Source: Cyrtodaria siliqua (Eukaryota; Mollusca; Bivalvia; Adapedonta; Hiatellidae). From it: DNA of 64,000 nucleotides. The notes beneath the pieces were generated by a model that was not told the DNA's origin, ran no database searches, and worked only from the letters and a program-made list of their open reading frames with translations. Positions within the stretch are counted from its first letter, which is position 1, and each line of letters opens with the position of its first letter. The stretch covers positions 186,001 through 250,000 of the forward strand of contig JAWPHD010001130.1 in NCBI GenBank assembly GCA_037043455.1, read 5' to 3'. The translations under genes were made by a program, and so were the position numbers. Below, piece after piece: positions 46,298-56,830 of this stretch.

Positions 46298-46713
46298 AAT
46301 AAAAAGATAAATAGATTTTGTGAAAATTGCATAATCAGACCACCTCATTTTTTTATAAAATGCCCTTTCACTGAGGGTAAACCCAGTATCAACGCAAATA
46401 GATTCTTGACGAAAACCAGTCACGGTTGCGTACCGAAAAGTCAATAATGCCTGTATTATGTAGTTATTCGGTATATCAATGTCATTGTATAAATCTGTCA
46501 CGGTGTCCTGACGATTGCAATTCTAATGTCACGGTTTCTCCCTTATAGTGTCACGGATTTTCTACGGCAATTACAGGTTGCTTAATGGAGGGAATCGTAG
46601 CTACCAGTAGGTTTGAGAGTGTGATGGAGGTTTTTGTTGAGGAAGGGTCTTCCATATGCATAAAGGAAGTAGATGTTAGTACATATATAGCATATGAAAG
46701 CGATGAGTCCACG

Positions 46714-46985
46714 TTAAAGGGACACACGGCAATCGAGTTTAGACAAGCTTAGTAATGCATTTGTTTAATCATTAATATTTATTATAAGAATAGTATAAGG
46801 CAAATTGTTTTTTGCATATTACTAACTGTTGATTATATTTCATCAGTAATATATTCAAACCCATGGTAAAATAACGAAGAAAAGTTGAACTTTCAACATT
46901 GTATTGAAATATATGCAGTTATGTTTAAGTCAAAATGATACTGGATTAATAAATATATGGCTAAAGGCTATGTTAATGCTCAACC
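46714..46985 (-). mobile_element. piggyBac-like miniature, decayed copy
   Basis: TTAA then AGGGACACACGGCAATC, identical to the terminal repeat of 49880-50172, with an interior matching the reverse complement of that element. The second terminus is no longer recognisable. Confidence 0.7.
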
Positions 46986-47228
46986 CGGGGCTAGAGGGCA
47001 TAAATGGTAGCAAGCATTTGTCACACCGTTCTCAATCAAACCGAGACTGCAATATTTTTTGTATTTATCTTGTTTAGGCGATTTCCATATTTCTCATTTC
47101 ATGTTCTGTCTCCATATTAAACAAAAAATATATATGATGGGTATGACGGATATATGAACATTTATTAACGTCACAATAGTCTTTGACACTAGCCTACGTA
47201 AGCAGATTGAATTGATGTATGGAAAGCC

Positions 47229-47330
47229 GTTTTGGCTTTTATTAATAACATCATTTGGTGATATCACCTTTTGGAACGTATTGGCTTTTATTAATAACAT
47301 CATTTGGTGATATCACCTATTGGAATATGC
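47229..47330. repeat. Two-copy tandem duplication, about 51 bp
   Basis: TTGGCTTTTATTAATAACAT followed by CATTTGGTGATATCACCT is present twice, head to tail. Each contains the palindrome GGTGATATCACC. Confidence 0.9.
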
Positions 47331-48027
47331 GATATCAACAAATGGTGTTTACAAAGGCAATACGACACCCCATAATGATGGTTGTTTTCATAGTTTTAAA
47401 TTGTTCTCCTACTGAACAAAAGGCAGCTAAGTGTACGCACGTAGACTCATAAAGTGGGTAAGAATCACACTATGTGTACGATAAATGGAATAGTTTTATG
47501 ATTACTGCCGTAATTTGATTCAACTGTCTATATTATTGTAATGTTTGCATCTGCTAGTGAGACTCTGAAAAGAGAAAAATCGTCGATGAGTAACCGTTAC
47601 ATTTAAAAATGTTGTCGTCGAGATGCCGTGACACTTTCAAGGAGAAACCGTGACATGCGTTTTTTTGAAAACTTCTTTTGTTAACTCTGTGACAAACAAT
47701 ACAAACTAATTATTATTTTCAACTGGTTCGTATGCATTTTTTGATAAAGCATAATGCATTAAAGTGCTATACGTTTTGAAATGTGGTTTATATAGAAGCT
47801 ATGAAAAACACCTTTATTAAATATAATTAGTTATGATGTATTTCGCATGAAAAATTCTCTAAAAAACAAAATGCTTACTATTTTCATTCAAAATTCAAAA
47901 TTCCGTTTGTAAACAGACATCGTTGAGAATCATTGACTATTCGTGGCGAAACCGATACCACTGTCGATGAGCAACTGTGACTGGTTTTTCCATTTGCGCT
48001 GATACCGGGTTTACACGCAGTGCCTTT

Positions 48028-49094
48028 ATATTTACTGTAACTTATCGCATGCCTGAGATTACTTTCTATTGTACAAAGTCGTATGATATATTCAATACAG
48101 GAAAACAAAAGTGTACTGCTGTTTCGTATAACGACACACTTTTCAAAAAGTGTGCAGTGTCAAGGGGGCGTGGCTGGCGATAAAACAGTTATAGAATATC
48201 CAACTTGATGTTACACGCATTTAATAATTATATCATGAAAATATCTTGGCTTCTGATATATGCTCGTAACACCTCGTTGGACATTCTATAACTAATACTT
48301 ATAAGTGAGACATTATTTGAAATAAGTGTATGACTGAAAAGGAGCAATTCATAACTTTCACATGACATCATCAAAATAATTTGACCAATCGGTGATCAAT
48401 AAAATAAAACACCTCCACATTCTGGTAGGGGATAAACTCGGTGTTTATCCTTGGTGCTCAACTGACTTTAGCCCTTTATAAAACTAGTTTGTAGAGATAA
48501 GTATATTAAAAGCTTTGTTTTTTGTGTACATCTATGCATCTTCTTTTGGTGTTGTCTGATTTTAAAACACCAATAAGGATACATTTAATTTAAATGATGG
48601 TCTAATATTTTCATTTTTCATATAGAGATTGAGGATAAAGTCCGAGTAAACCCCTTTATTTTCACCTACTGAATATCTTGACCTACCGGAAGTTGACCAG
48701 ATGTGAATGTTATGAATGATATATGTTACTTATCAATGCTAAATTTATTTATCTCCGTCATTTTCTGTTTTAACATTATATTCGAGTTCATATCAAGGAC
48801 ACTAATCAGTTACCACCCTTCATTGTGTACACATCAACGGCCCTCCTTTGGAAAACAAAATTTATATTTACAGATAAAAAGCAAACGATTGTTGACATTA
48901 CGGTAATTTAAAATACAGACTTTCTGAAACATAACATATAAACATAAACACTTTTCAAGTTATAGTAGTAATAACAACATCATTCTGAGGGCAAAACAGT
49001 ATGATATAATAACCCATATTTGTCCCGGGGTTAACGTTTCATCAGCACAGCAAAAATTACACTCCTCTGAATTAATTCAAATGAACAATAATGA
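48028..49094. other. Intron 1, unassigned
   Basis: No repeat family or exon recognised in this kilobase of the intron. Confidence 0.35.
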
Positions 49095-49326
49095 TTTGTT
49101 TGTTTGTATGGTGTTGTATGTCATTTTCAACACATGTAAGGTTATATGTGGTGGAGACAGACCACCCACTTTTCCTGTGTAGAACCAGTACTGTACACCT
49201 CCAGCCATGCGAACGAATCGACACTTCCTCACTTACAAGTCGAACTCCCAGTGGGATTCGAACCCGCAGTGGTGACAGGCGAAGGTTTACAACGCAACGT
49301 CGTTAACCATTCGGCCACGGAGACGC
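49095..49326 (-). repeat. SINE-1, near full-length, inverted
   Basis: The minus strand reads GCGTCTCCGTGGCCGAATGG, TTAACGACGTTGCGTTGTAA, a B box GGGTTCGAATCCCACTGGG, the SINE body, and a (CAAA)n tail. The TCGACCGTCATA segment before the tail is deleted. Confidence 0.88.
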
Positions 49327-49574
49327 TAAAACAATAATGAGTATTATCACAAAAATTGGGATTTGGGAACTGTGATTAAGCCATGATATATTTATCATAT
49401 TACACTAGTGAAATAAATGCAAAATGCAAGCCGAATCATCTTCGGTCTTTTCCGGACAGCTCGAGGTACGACGGAATTTCTCGCCGATTTTCGTAACCAC
49501 TAAAAATACCTGATTACGGAAATCGACGAGGTAGTTCCCTTCATATGGCGTCATCATACAACATTCGTATCCAT

Positions 49575-49665
49575 TTAATCTTAAATTTATTAAACACAGT
49601 CTCGCATGCCATCATATAATGTTATCCAACTCGTTTAATACATTTAGCTCTATTAATGAGTACAT
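49575..49665. repeat. Diverged relative of the 16832-17010 foldback
   Basis: AAATTTATTAAAC, ATCATATAATG, CCAACTCGTTTAATA and ATTAATGAGTAC correspond to both arms of the foldback at 16832-17010, with less pairing left. Confidence 0.55.
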
Positions 49666-49875
49666 CCTTAAGTCAATGGCATTCATTTAACGAAGTTCAA
49701 CAGGTGTATTACCTCATCTGCAAAACTTTGTTTACACACATGACAATTACAATTTATTTATTTTCAAATTCATAATTTATAAAGTACATAGTGTTTCATT
49801 TAGTACATTTTGATAAGCAGTGATTTGTTTATTGTATACTAATATGTCGTAAATATGTTGATCCATATGTTCTCG

Positions 49876-50176
49876 TTAAAGGGACACACGGCAATCGAGT
49901 TTTATTCAAACATTAATTTTGCTACTCAATTTAGTTATCCGTCACTGCTTGCATATGATTAAATAAAAAATTCAGATTTCAATTTTCTTCACTATTTCAC
50001 CAAATGTTTAAATATATTATTGATGCACTATTATAAAAAGTTAGTAATGTTAAAAATAATTTGCTTTGAACTATTCTAACAATTACTATTAATGATTGAA
50101 CAAATGCAAGTGAAGAGAAAAAATAACGGGACGCCGTGAGTTTTTAAAAAATCAAGATTGCCGTGTGTCCCTTTAA
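49876..50176. mobile_element. piggyBac-like miniature element, intact ends
   Basis: TTAA duplicates at 49876-49879 and 50173-50176 flank a 293 bp element with perfect 17 bp inverted repeats, AGGGACACACGGCAATC and its complement. TTAA duplication is the hallmark of piggyBac transposition. No coding capacity. Confidence 0.9.
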
Positions 50177-50198
50177 TAGTCATATATCCTGGTAGGCT

Positions 50199-50292
50199 AT
50201 TTAATGGGACACAGAGCAATCTTGTTTTTTTAAGAACTCACGTTAGTTTTTCTCCATAACTTGCATTTGTTCAATCATTAATAATACTTATA
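50199..50292 (-). mobile_element. piggyBac-like miniature, end fragment
   Basis: TTTAATGGGACACAGAGCAA, then CTTGCATTTGTTCAATCATT, corresponds to one end of the element just upstream; the other end is missing. Confidence 0.7.
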
Positions 50293-50352
50293 GCATGGTC
50301 GGTGACATTCCCGGTTGATGACTGCAAAGCATTAATTTAGGGTAACTGAAGA

Positions 50353-50599
50353 GCGTCTCCGTGGCCGAATGGTTAAGACGTTGCGTTGTAAAGCTTCGCG
50401 TCTCACCGCTGCGGTTCGAATCCCTCTGGGAGCTGGACTTGCAAGTGAGAAAGTGTCGATTCTTGCGGATGGCGGGAGGTGTACAGTACTGATTATATTG
50501 TGAGTGACGGCAGAGAGCCTCCACCACAAAAAATCGACCGTCATAATATAACCTGGCATGTATTGAAAATGACGTAAAACACCATACAAACAAACAAAC
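50353..50599 (+). repeat. SINE-1, full-length, with a foreign 20 bp patch
   Basis: Complete head (GTCTCCGTGGCCGAATGG; GCGGTTCGAATCCC), body and CAAACAAAC tail. The usual CTACCCAGGAAAAGTGGGTG segment is replaced by ATTATATTGTGAGTGACGGC (50492-50511), which occurs identically at 51065-51084 in the long inverted repeat. Confidence 0.88.
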
Positions 50600-50662
50600 T
50601 ATACTACAACTACCAGATAGAGGAATTTAGAGTACGGATGTCACTGTGACGTCACAATAACA

Positions 50663-51092
50663 GCAATGTGAGGATTTGTCATATTCTGTAAATTAAAAAA
50701 ATAAAAGTACACTTTCATTTAGTTAATTAATTTGGACTATCTGCGATATTTTTTATTTAGCCAAAATGATTATATTTGGCGAACCTTTTTGAAATAAGGA
50801 TAACCACGTGTTGACAAGTGCTTTATAAAAACGAAAATAAAAGTTGATATTAAAAACGCAAATGAGAGAAAAGTACAAAGTTAGAGCTACATTTTTCTGA
50901 TATTGGTAAGTTTATTTGATTGAATATGGAAAATAAATTATACAATTCAAATGAAACACGTTGTTCTTGGTTTCTTAACCAATTTCCATTTTTGTGGGAG
51001 AAAAAAAGAAGCCCAAATACTTAAAAGAGGTGACAAATTCTATCACGCTATCGTTAAAGTAGAAATTATATTGTGAGTGACGGCCTCTTTCG
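50663..51092. repeat. Left arm of long inverted repeat
   Basis: About 430 bp whose reverse complement is found at 52988-53452 with moderate divergence. Landmarks are GATTTGTCATATTCTGTAA, TTTGGACTATCTGCGA, CTCTAACTTTGTACTTTTCT (complement) and ATATTGTGAGTGACG. It contains an antisense reverse transcriptase fragment. Confidence 0.88.
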
Positions 51093-51950
51093 AATATCAT
51101 TATTTTTGTTTTTTTCTGTTTTTATCTTTAGCCCAAAGTTAGAGTTATATGTTGGTAATTAGATTTATATAATAATGGAATAATTAATTATAATAATAAT
51201 AATATTATTATTATTAAATAATTCTAGTGTACATAAATTGCTAAATAATAAATATAGCAAACATGATAGAAAGACATGTAAGAATGTCATGGCATGGAAC
51301 ATGAAAACGGCTACTTGATTACTTTAGATAAAGTTCATGCATTGTTCGGCCAGACGTGTGTTCGCTCCTTGGCGAAGGCATGCCTCTGAGGCTGCAGCCC
51401 TAATAAGCTGAGCCTAATAAGATGTGATCATTGCATTTAAAGTATTCGTTCCGATAATATACTGCATTCATCTGAACATTGTTTCTTATTTAGGGCATCA
51501 AATGATTAAGCGGCCTTTTGTTTACAAACACCGACTGATCGTCTGTCAAATGCGTCATAATCAAAATCTCGTAGAAGCGCGTATAAATACATAAACAATA
51601 TAATGATTTACTTAGGAGAATATTTGTTAATTAAACAGTAAGCGAACACACAAGGACAATATTTGTAAATTACACAGTAAGCGAACACACATCATCATTT
51701 TCTGTCAGTGATCACATAATATCGAATTTATGAGAGACTACTTCTTCTATGGTAGTGTTGCATAATGTTGCATTGTGCTGTTAGGTTTGTCCCATTCCTA
51801 GGATTCCATTGAAAAAACCCATTATATCTCTGACGGTGCTCAAGCACCGCCAAAAACGCACCAATTTTGATTTATAATAATAATTGTCTAACAATTCCTA
51901 GTGTTCAATTTAAGTCACACGGGTAAAAAACAAAAGTCACACATCTTAGT
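51093..51950. other. Spacer of the inverted repeat, unassigned
   Basis: AT-rich with a short AAT/ATT patch (51189-51220) and a duplicated GTAAGCGAACACAC (51640 and 51679). No exon. Confidence 0.4.
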
Positions 51951-52125
51951 ACCGGGTATGTCAATCCGTTTTACCGTTCCTAGGAAGTCATCCAGACGTC
52001 ACATTACAGCAAGAAAACGTCACTTGTAACTCTAGATGAGTGTGGCCTGCGTTATCTTGCTGGAATAACGTGATATCGGGATGGATGATTTCCTAGGAAC
52101 GGTAAAACGTCTGGACATAACCGGC
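51951..52125. mobile_element. Foldback miniature element
   Basis: About 45 bp arms: CCGTTTTACCGTTCCTAGGA against TCCTAGGAACGGTAAAACG, continuing inward with TCATCCA/TGGATGA and AGCAAGA/TCTTGCT. Non-coding. Confidence 0.85.
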
Positions 52126-52701
52126 ATTAAGGTGGGTGGCATTTGTTTTCTACCCAAGTAACGCTATACACCATGTTTAGGAATTTTGAGACAATCAGTG
52201 TTTGTAATTGATAAATAATATCCTTCGATTTCAAAATATGCTCTTATTATTATGAAAAACTTTAACAATACATGTTAACACCCATATAATCTACTGGTAT
52301 GTTCCGTTAATACTGACAGTCAGTATATAATCATTTAATTTCCACTGCATCGTCTTACATTCGACACAGATCAGCTTTCATTTTTAAAAACATCATCATT
52401 AACTTGTTATACGTTGCTTCTACCATTTTCTAGAACTTGGATGACATTTCAAATAATACATATTTAAACTTTAAATCATAGTTAATATGATCATATATTT
52501 CTGCAAGCAAATGTCAGACGTGTATTTGCATTCACGAAGTCGGAAAACTTGATGACATATTGTATTATTGTATCTTTTATCTATATAATCATTATATCTT
52601 GTATCATTATTATGCTTCATGCATAGCTTTCTAACTGAATGTAATATGAACTAGTTTAATTTTTAAACAGAAAAGCTTGTTTTCATAATTATTTATAGAT
52701 A

Positions 52702-52940
52702 TTAAAGGGACATATGACAATCTTGAAGTGTTCATCCAGCATTGGAATTAGCATCTCGATTTATTTATCCAGTATCGTTTGACTTTAAACCTGCTTGCAT
52801 ATACTTTAATACAATTTTGAGTTTCCTTGTTATCCCCCACCCCCACCCCAACCCAATCTTATTATTCTACCATAAGTTGTGCAATATAATGAAGTAATAT
52901 GCAAACTCAGTTTGCTTTACACTGTTCTTATAAGTAATAA
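52702..52940. mobile_element. TTAA-type miniature, one end preserved
   Basis: TTAA then AGGGACATATGACAATCTTG, with a CTGCTTGCATATACTTTAAT interior as in the 6735-6968 and 49880-50172 relatives. The right end is lost near the inverted repeat arm. Confidence 0.6.
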
Positions 52941-52984
52941 ATAGTGTCTGGTCTCAGGGAGTTGGCTTATTTAAACACCGAGAT

Positions 52985-53165
52985 GGGCGAAAGAGGTCGT
53001 CACTCACAATATATTTTCTACTTTAACGATAGCATGATAGAAGTTGTCACCTTTTTTAATTATTTGGGCTTTTTTTTCAAAAATGGAAATTGGTTAAGAA
53101 ACCAAGAACAACGTGTTTCATTTGCATTGCGTAATTTATCATATTTTCCATATTCAATCAAATAA
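52985..53165 (+). pseudogene. Fragment of non-LTR reverse transcriptase
   Basis: The open frame encodes GERGRHSQYIFYFNDS, then IEVVTFFNYLGFFFKNG, which corresponds to the region after the catalytic palm of LINE reverse transcriptases, where a 'xIEVVxxFxYLG' signature is typical. About 59 residues remain, with no YxDD box. It lies in the right arm of the inverted repeat, and a degraded antisense equivalent lies in the left arm. It is not part of the homeobox gene. Confidence 0.65.
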
Positions 53166-53452
53166 ACTTACCAATATCAGAAAAATGTAGCTCTAACTTT
53201 GTACTTTTCTCTCATTTGCGTTTATAACTTTTGACATCAACTTTTCTTTTAGGTTTTATAAAGCACTTTTGTAATCAACACGTGGTCATTCTTATTGTAT
53301 CCACTTAAGCCAGGAAAAAAAAGGTTCAGCAATACATAATGCAGTCATTTTGGCTAAATATAAAATCTCGCAGATAGTCCAAATTAATTCACTAAATGAA
53401 GGGGTACTTTTATTTTTTTAAATTACAGAATATGACAAATCATCACATTGCA
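52988..53452. repeat. Right arm of long inverted repeat
   Basis: Inverted counterpart of 50663-51092; it holds extra small insertions (CCACTTAAGCCAGGAAAAAA region) and so is slightly longer. Confidence 0.88.
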
Positions 53453-53885
53453 TTTTCCCCCAAATTAATTTGTGACCAAATTACAGAAGTTCGCAGATTT
53501 TGCAAAAATCTAAACGAATTTACCAAACAACAACGTAACATTTCATAATTATCTGAAAATAACGATGGCACAAATACCAATCATCAATGTAAATTTGTTT
53601 TTGATACATTAATTAATCCGATAATCAAAGCTCGAAGAGATTATGCAGGCTATGTTGTCTTAAATATTTAAATCTATTCTGGTATGTTCTGTGGTTAGCC
53701 TTCGTTGTTTGTGATAGACTTACATATTTGTATAATTCAGTGTGGGGGTAAAGAAAAAGAAAACATGATTAATTTCAAATTAAATTGCACACTCCTTTAA
53801 ACAAAAGAAAGAATGAGAACTATTTATTTGCATTATGTCACCATGATTGAGAGAAGGCAATACTGTAGTGGTTTAATGCTAAACA
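53453..53885. other. Intron 1, unassigned
   Basis: No supported feature. Confidence 0.35.
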
Positions 53886-54715
53886 TTGTGTTGTGTGTTG
53901 TGTTGTGTTGTGTTGTTGTTGTGTTGTGTTGTGTTGTGTTGTGTTGTGTTGTGTTGTGTCTATGCTATGCTATGCTATGCTATGCTATGCTATGCTATGC
54001 TATGCTATGCTATGCTATGCTATGCTATGCTATGCTATGTCATGTTAAGCTATGCTATGCAGTGCTATGCTACGCTATGTTATGTTATGTTATGTTAATT
54101 TATATTATGCTATGCTATGCTATGCTATGCTATGTAATGTTAAGCTATGCAGTGCTATGCTATGCTATGTTATGTTATGTTAATTTATATTATGCTATGC
54201 TATGCTATGATATGCGATGCTATGCGATGCTATGCTATGTCATGTTAAGCTATGCTATGCAGTGCTATGCTACGCTATGTTATGTTATGTTATGTTAATT
54301 TATATTATGCTATGCTATGCTATGCGATGCTTTGCTATGTCATGTTAAGCTATGCTATGCAGTGCTATGCTACGCTATGTTATGTTAATTTATATTATGC
54401 TATGCTATGCTATGCTATGCTATGCTATGCTATGCGATGCTATGCTATGCTATGCTATGCGATGCTATGCTATGTTAAGCTATGCTATGCTATGATATGC
54501 TATGCTATGCTATGTTAAGCTATGCTATGCTATGATATGATATGCTATGCGATGCTATGCTATGTCATGTTAAGCTATGCTATGCAGTGCTATGCTATGT
54601 TATGCTAAGTTATGCTAAGTTATGCTATGTTATTTTAATTTATGCTATGCTATGCTATGCTATGCTATGCTATGCTATGCTATGCTATGCTATGCTATGC
54701 TGTGCTATGCTATAT
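53886..54715. repeat. TGTTG then TATGC pentanucleotide arrays
   Basis: About 74 bp of GTGTT/GTT units pass directly into about 750 bp of TATGC units. Variants (TATGT, GATGC, TACGC, TTAAG) are themselves repeated: a block with CATGTTAAGC, ATGCAGTGC, TACGC and GTTAATTTATATTA recurs four to five times. Cysteine/methionine/tyrosine-rich open frames are artefacts. The array ends about 55 bp before exon 2. Confidence 0.95.
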
Positions 54716-54771
54716 GATGCAAACCCGCCAAATTAGTTTCATGAATAGCAATGTTACTTGATACATTTCAG

Positions 54772-54989
54772 AATCGGACAAAGACAGCAGAATTACAGAA
54801 AAGCGTAAAGCTGCTAACGATTCAAATGACGATTCCAGCGACGGTCAGTTGTCAAAGAAGAAGAAGGCTCGCACTACTTTCACTGGTCGACAAATATTTG
54901 AGCTAGAGAAGCAGTTCGAACAGAAGAAATATTTATCGTCTGCTGAGCGAGCGGAAATGGCGTCATTGCTGAACGTAACGGAAACTCAG
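54772..54989 (+). CDS. NK7: NK7-like homeobox protein, exon 2
   Basis: Follows acceptor TACATTTCAG and ends at donor CAG/GTGAGG. It completes codon 126 (Glu) and encodes residues 127-198. An acidic/serine stretch ([10 protein letters not shown], 141-150) precedes the basic KKKKAR, then homeodomain residues 1-44 (155-198) with hallmark R5, F8, L16 and F20. [20 protein letters not shown] and NVTETQ are NK-like; the combination [13 protein letters not shown] with LLNVTETQ is what I recall for the NK7 group. The intron after homeodomain residue 44 is a recurrent homeobox intron position. NK6 and HMX were considered, but their helix 1 differs. Confidence 0.88.
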
Positions 54990-56234
54990 GTGAGGGTTTA
55001 TGAGTGTTTAATTCGGAACATCCATTTACATTGTTTCACATACATGTTGTTTTTAAATCGTCACATATACGCAGTAATAGCATAACTTAAATAGCCTTTA
55101 AGTGGGATTGTTTTTATATTCCAAACAATTAATACCCATCCAACCGCAAAACGGACTTGCTTTTCTAGATGGGTCACACATGAATGATCACGTGGTAACG
55201 TAAATGCTCGGGAGTATGAAAATGGTTATGTACTGCTCCTGAATGCGTAGAATATGGCATGGCTTAAACTATAGCGTGATTTTATTTTTGTAAACATGGT
55301 ACAGCTTCTGAATGCATAAAGTATGTAAATTTCATTTACTATTAATTTGCATCGTCAGGCTGTTCCGTATACCCGTTCTCCAGTTCAAAATTAATAGCCG
55401 CCAAAAGAGATTGGCAACTTTTTATTTCGTCAAATAATAAATACTCGACATTTCACATTTTCACTTTCAGTTGTATCTGTCCTGTCTTGAACAAAGGTCT
55501 GCAAATGGTATCACGTTAAAGAACATTATATTGAATGAATTTTTTAAAATATTTCTGTTTACCAAATTCAAAAATCTTTCTAATTTTTTTTTGTAATTAA
55601 AGTCCGAATGTGTCATATTGATGCCACTTCCGGTTGTAATCGCCGTTCAAATTTCGCCGCCGAATTATCGTCTGAAACTATTTTCTTTTCAAACAGCATC
55701 GTGCTGAAGTTAAATCTGCTTCAGATACTCGTTAGTTGTTTCATTTAATTACAAGCATGTCACGCTCTGTTGCGATTAGATAAAAAGAAATATACTATTT
55801 CAGCAATTTTCATATTTTAAAAGAATTTCCTATTTCATTAATCAATGGAAAAATAATACAATCATTTGTACACAAGCAATTGTATGTAATGTGTTTTTTT
55901 TTGTTTTTTTTAAAAGGGGCATTATAAGACCCATGTATATTTTATTTTGTTGTTGGTGTATCTATACGAAGTGTATTCATTATTGATGACATATGAACAT
56001 ATTCCAACTTTCGAATCTATACATACACTGTGTGCGCAACTAACAATGATAACAGATATACCCTTGTCCTTTTTAGTAAACCAACAAACAATTTTTTTCA
56101 TGTCCTACGACCCCACCTCTTCTAATGATGATTTTTCAAGCAGAAAAATAGGTTTCTATATGAAAAAAATACACTGCATTATTCTGGTACTTGGTTTTGA
56201 AGTTGAAGCAAATCATTAATATGCGATATTTGAT

Positions 56235-56388
56235 TTGTTTGTTTGTTTGTATGGTGTTTTACGTCATTTTCAACACATGTAAGGTTATATTTGACGGTCG
56301 ATTGTTTTTGTGGTGGAGGCAGACCACCCACTTTTCTTGGGTAGAACCAGTACTGTACACCTCCCGCCATCCGTAAGAATCGACACTT
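56235..56388 (-). repeat. SINE-1, 5'-truncated
   Basis: The minus strand carries AAGTGTCGATTCTTACGGAT, GGCGGGAGGTGTACAGTACT, the complete body, AATCGACCGTCAAATATAAC and a (CAAA)n tail. The tRNA head is missing. Confidence 0.87.
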
Positions 56389-56436
56389 GAACACTGGTGT
56401 CGATTTGTAAAGTAATTGGTGGTCTCATACCAAGTC

Positions 56437-56830
56437 AAATCAAATCAAATCAAATTTATTGGTATATAATCCGAATTGTCACAAAAGCTAGTTAGATTCT
56501 TTATTTTCCTCCAAGATGTAGGAGAGCATATACATATAATTATAGCATACAATAGAAATTCAAAAGGTAACATAGACGAAAGTCAACATATATGTACATA
56601 TATAGAACAAAAATATATACGTCATGCAATACATGTAGTGTTACTGAATATTTTTCTATCATGCTCAATTAGTTATGAGTACAGAGTTTTAATAATACTA
56701 TTTAAACAAACGATATATATTGATATGTATTACCATACGCATGACTCTTGTCGAAACGAAACACAAGATAACAAACTGGTACTATATACTCAGTTTAAAA
56801 TAGTATAACATATTACATAACTGATTATGC
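56437..56830 (-). mobile_element. LINE 3' end fragments
   Basis: A (CAAAT)n run (56437-56455) marks one antisense LINE-type 3' end. From 56491, GATTCTTTATTTTCCTCCAA, GGAGAGCATATACATATAAT and CATGACTCTTGTCGAAACGA match the insert at 35977-36481. Non-coding 3' region only. Confidence 0.7.

Larger units (their letters stand above)
46363..48027. repeat. Large imperfect inverted repeat (foldback)
   Basis: Outer arms: 46363-46435 (GAGGGTAAACCCAGTATCAA, AAACCAGTCACGGTTGCG) pairs with 47967-48027. Inner arms: 46528-46556 (GTCACGGTTTCTCC...GTGTCACGG) pairs with 47626-47654. The order is consistent with one symmetrical element, partly filled by other repeats. A GTGACTTTCAAGGAGAAA relative is at 42950. 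Confidence 0.6.
43776..54771 (+). other. NK7: Intron 1 of the homeobox gene
   Basis: GTAAGT donor to ATTTCAG acceptor, about 11.0 kb, phase 1. It is crowded with repeats: a nested transposon stack at its 5' end, several SINE-1 copies, TTAA miniatures, a long inverted repeat and a pentanucleotide array abutting the acceptor. Confidence 0.8.

Noticed and set aside
53813..54736. Cysteine/tyrosine/methionine-rich proteins (161, 88 and 64 residues)
   Set aside because: They are translations of the TATGC pentanucleotide array; 5 bp periodicity keeps all frames open.
54990..55085. Read-through C-terminus after exon 2
   Set aside because: The frame continues briefly past the GTGAGG donor but drops the homeodomain recognition helix, which is found in frame at 60778.
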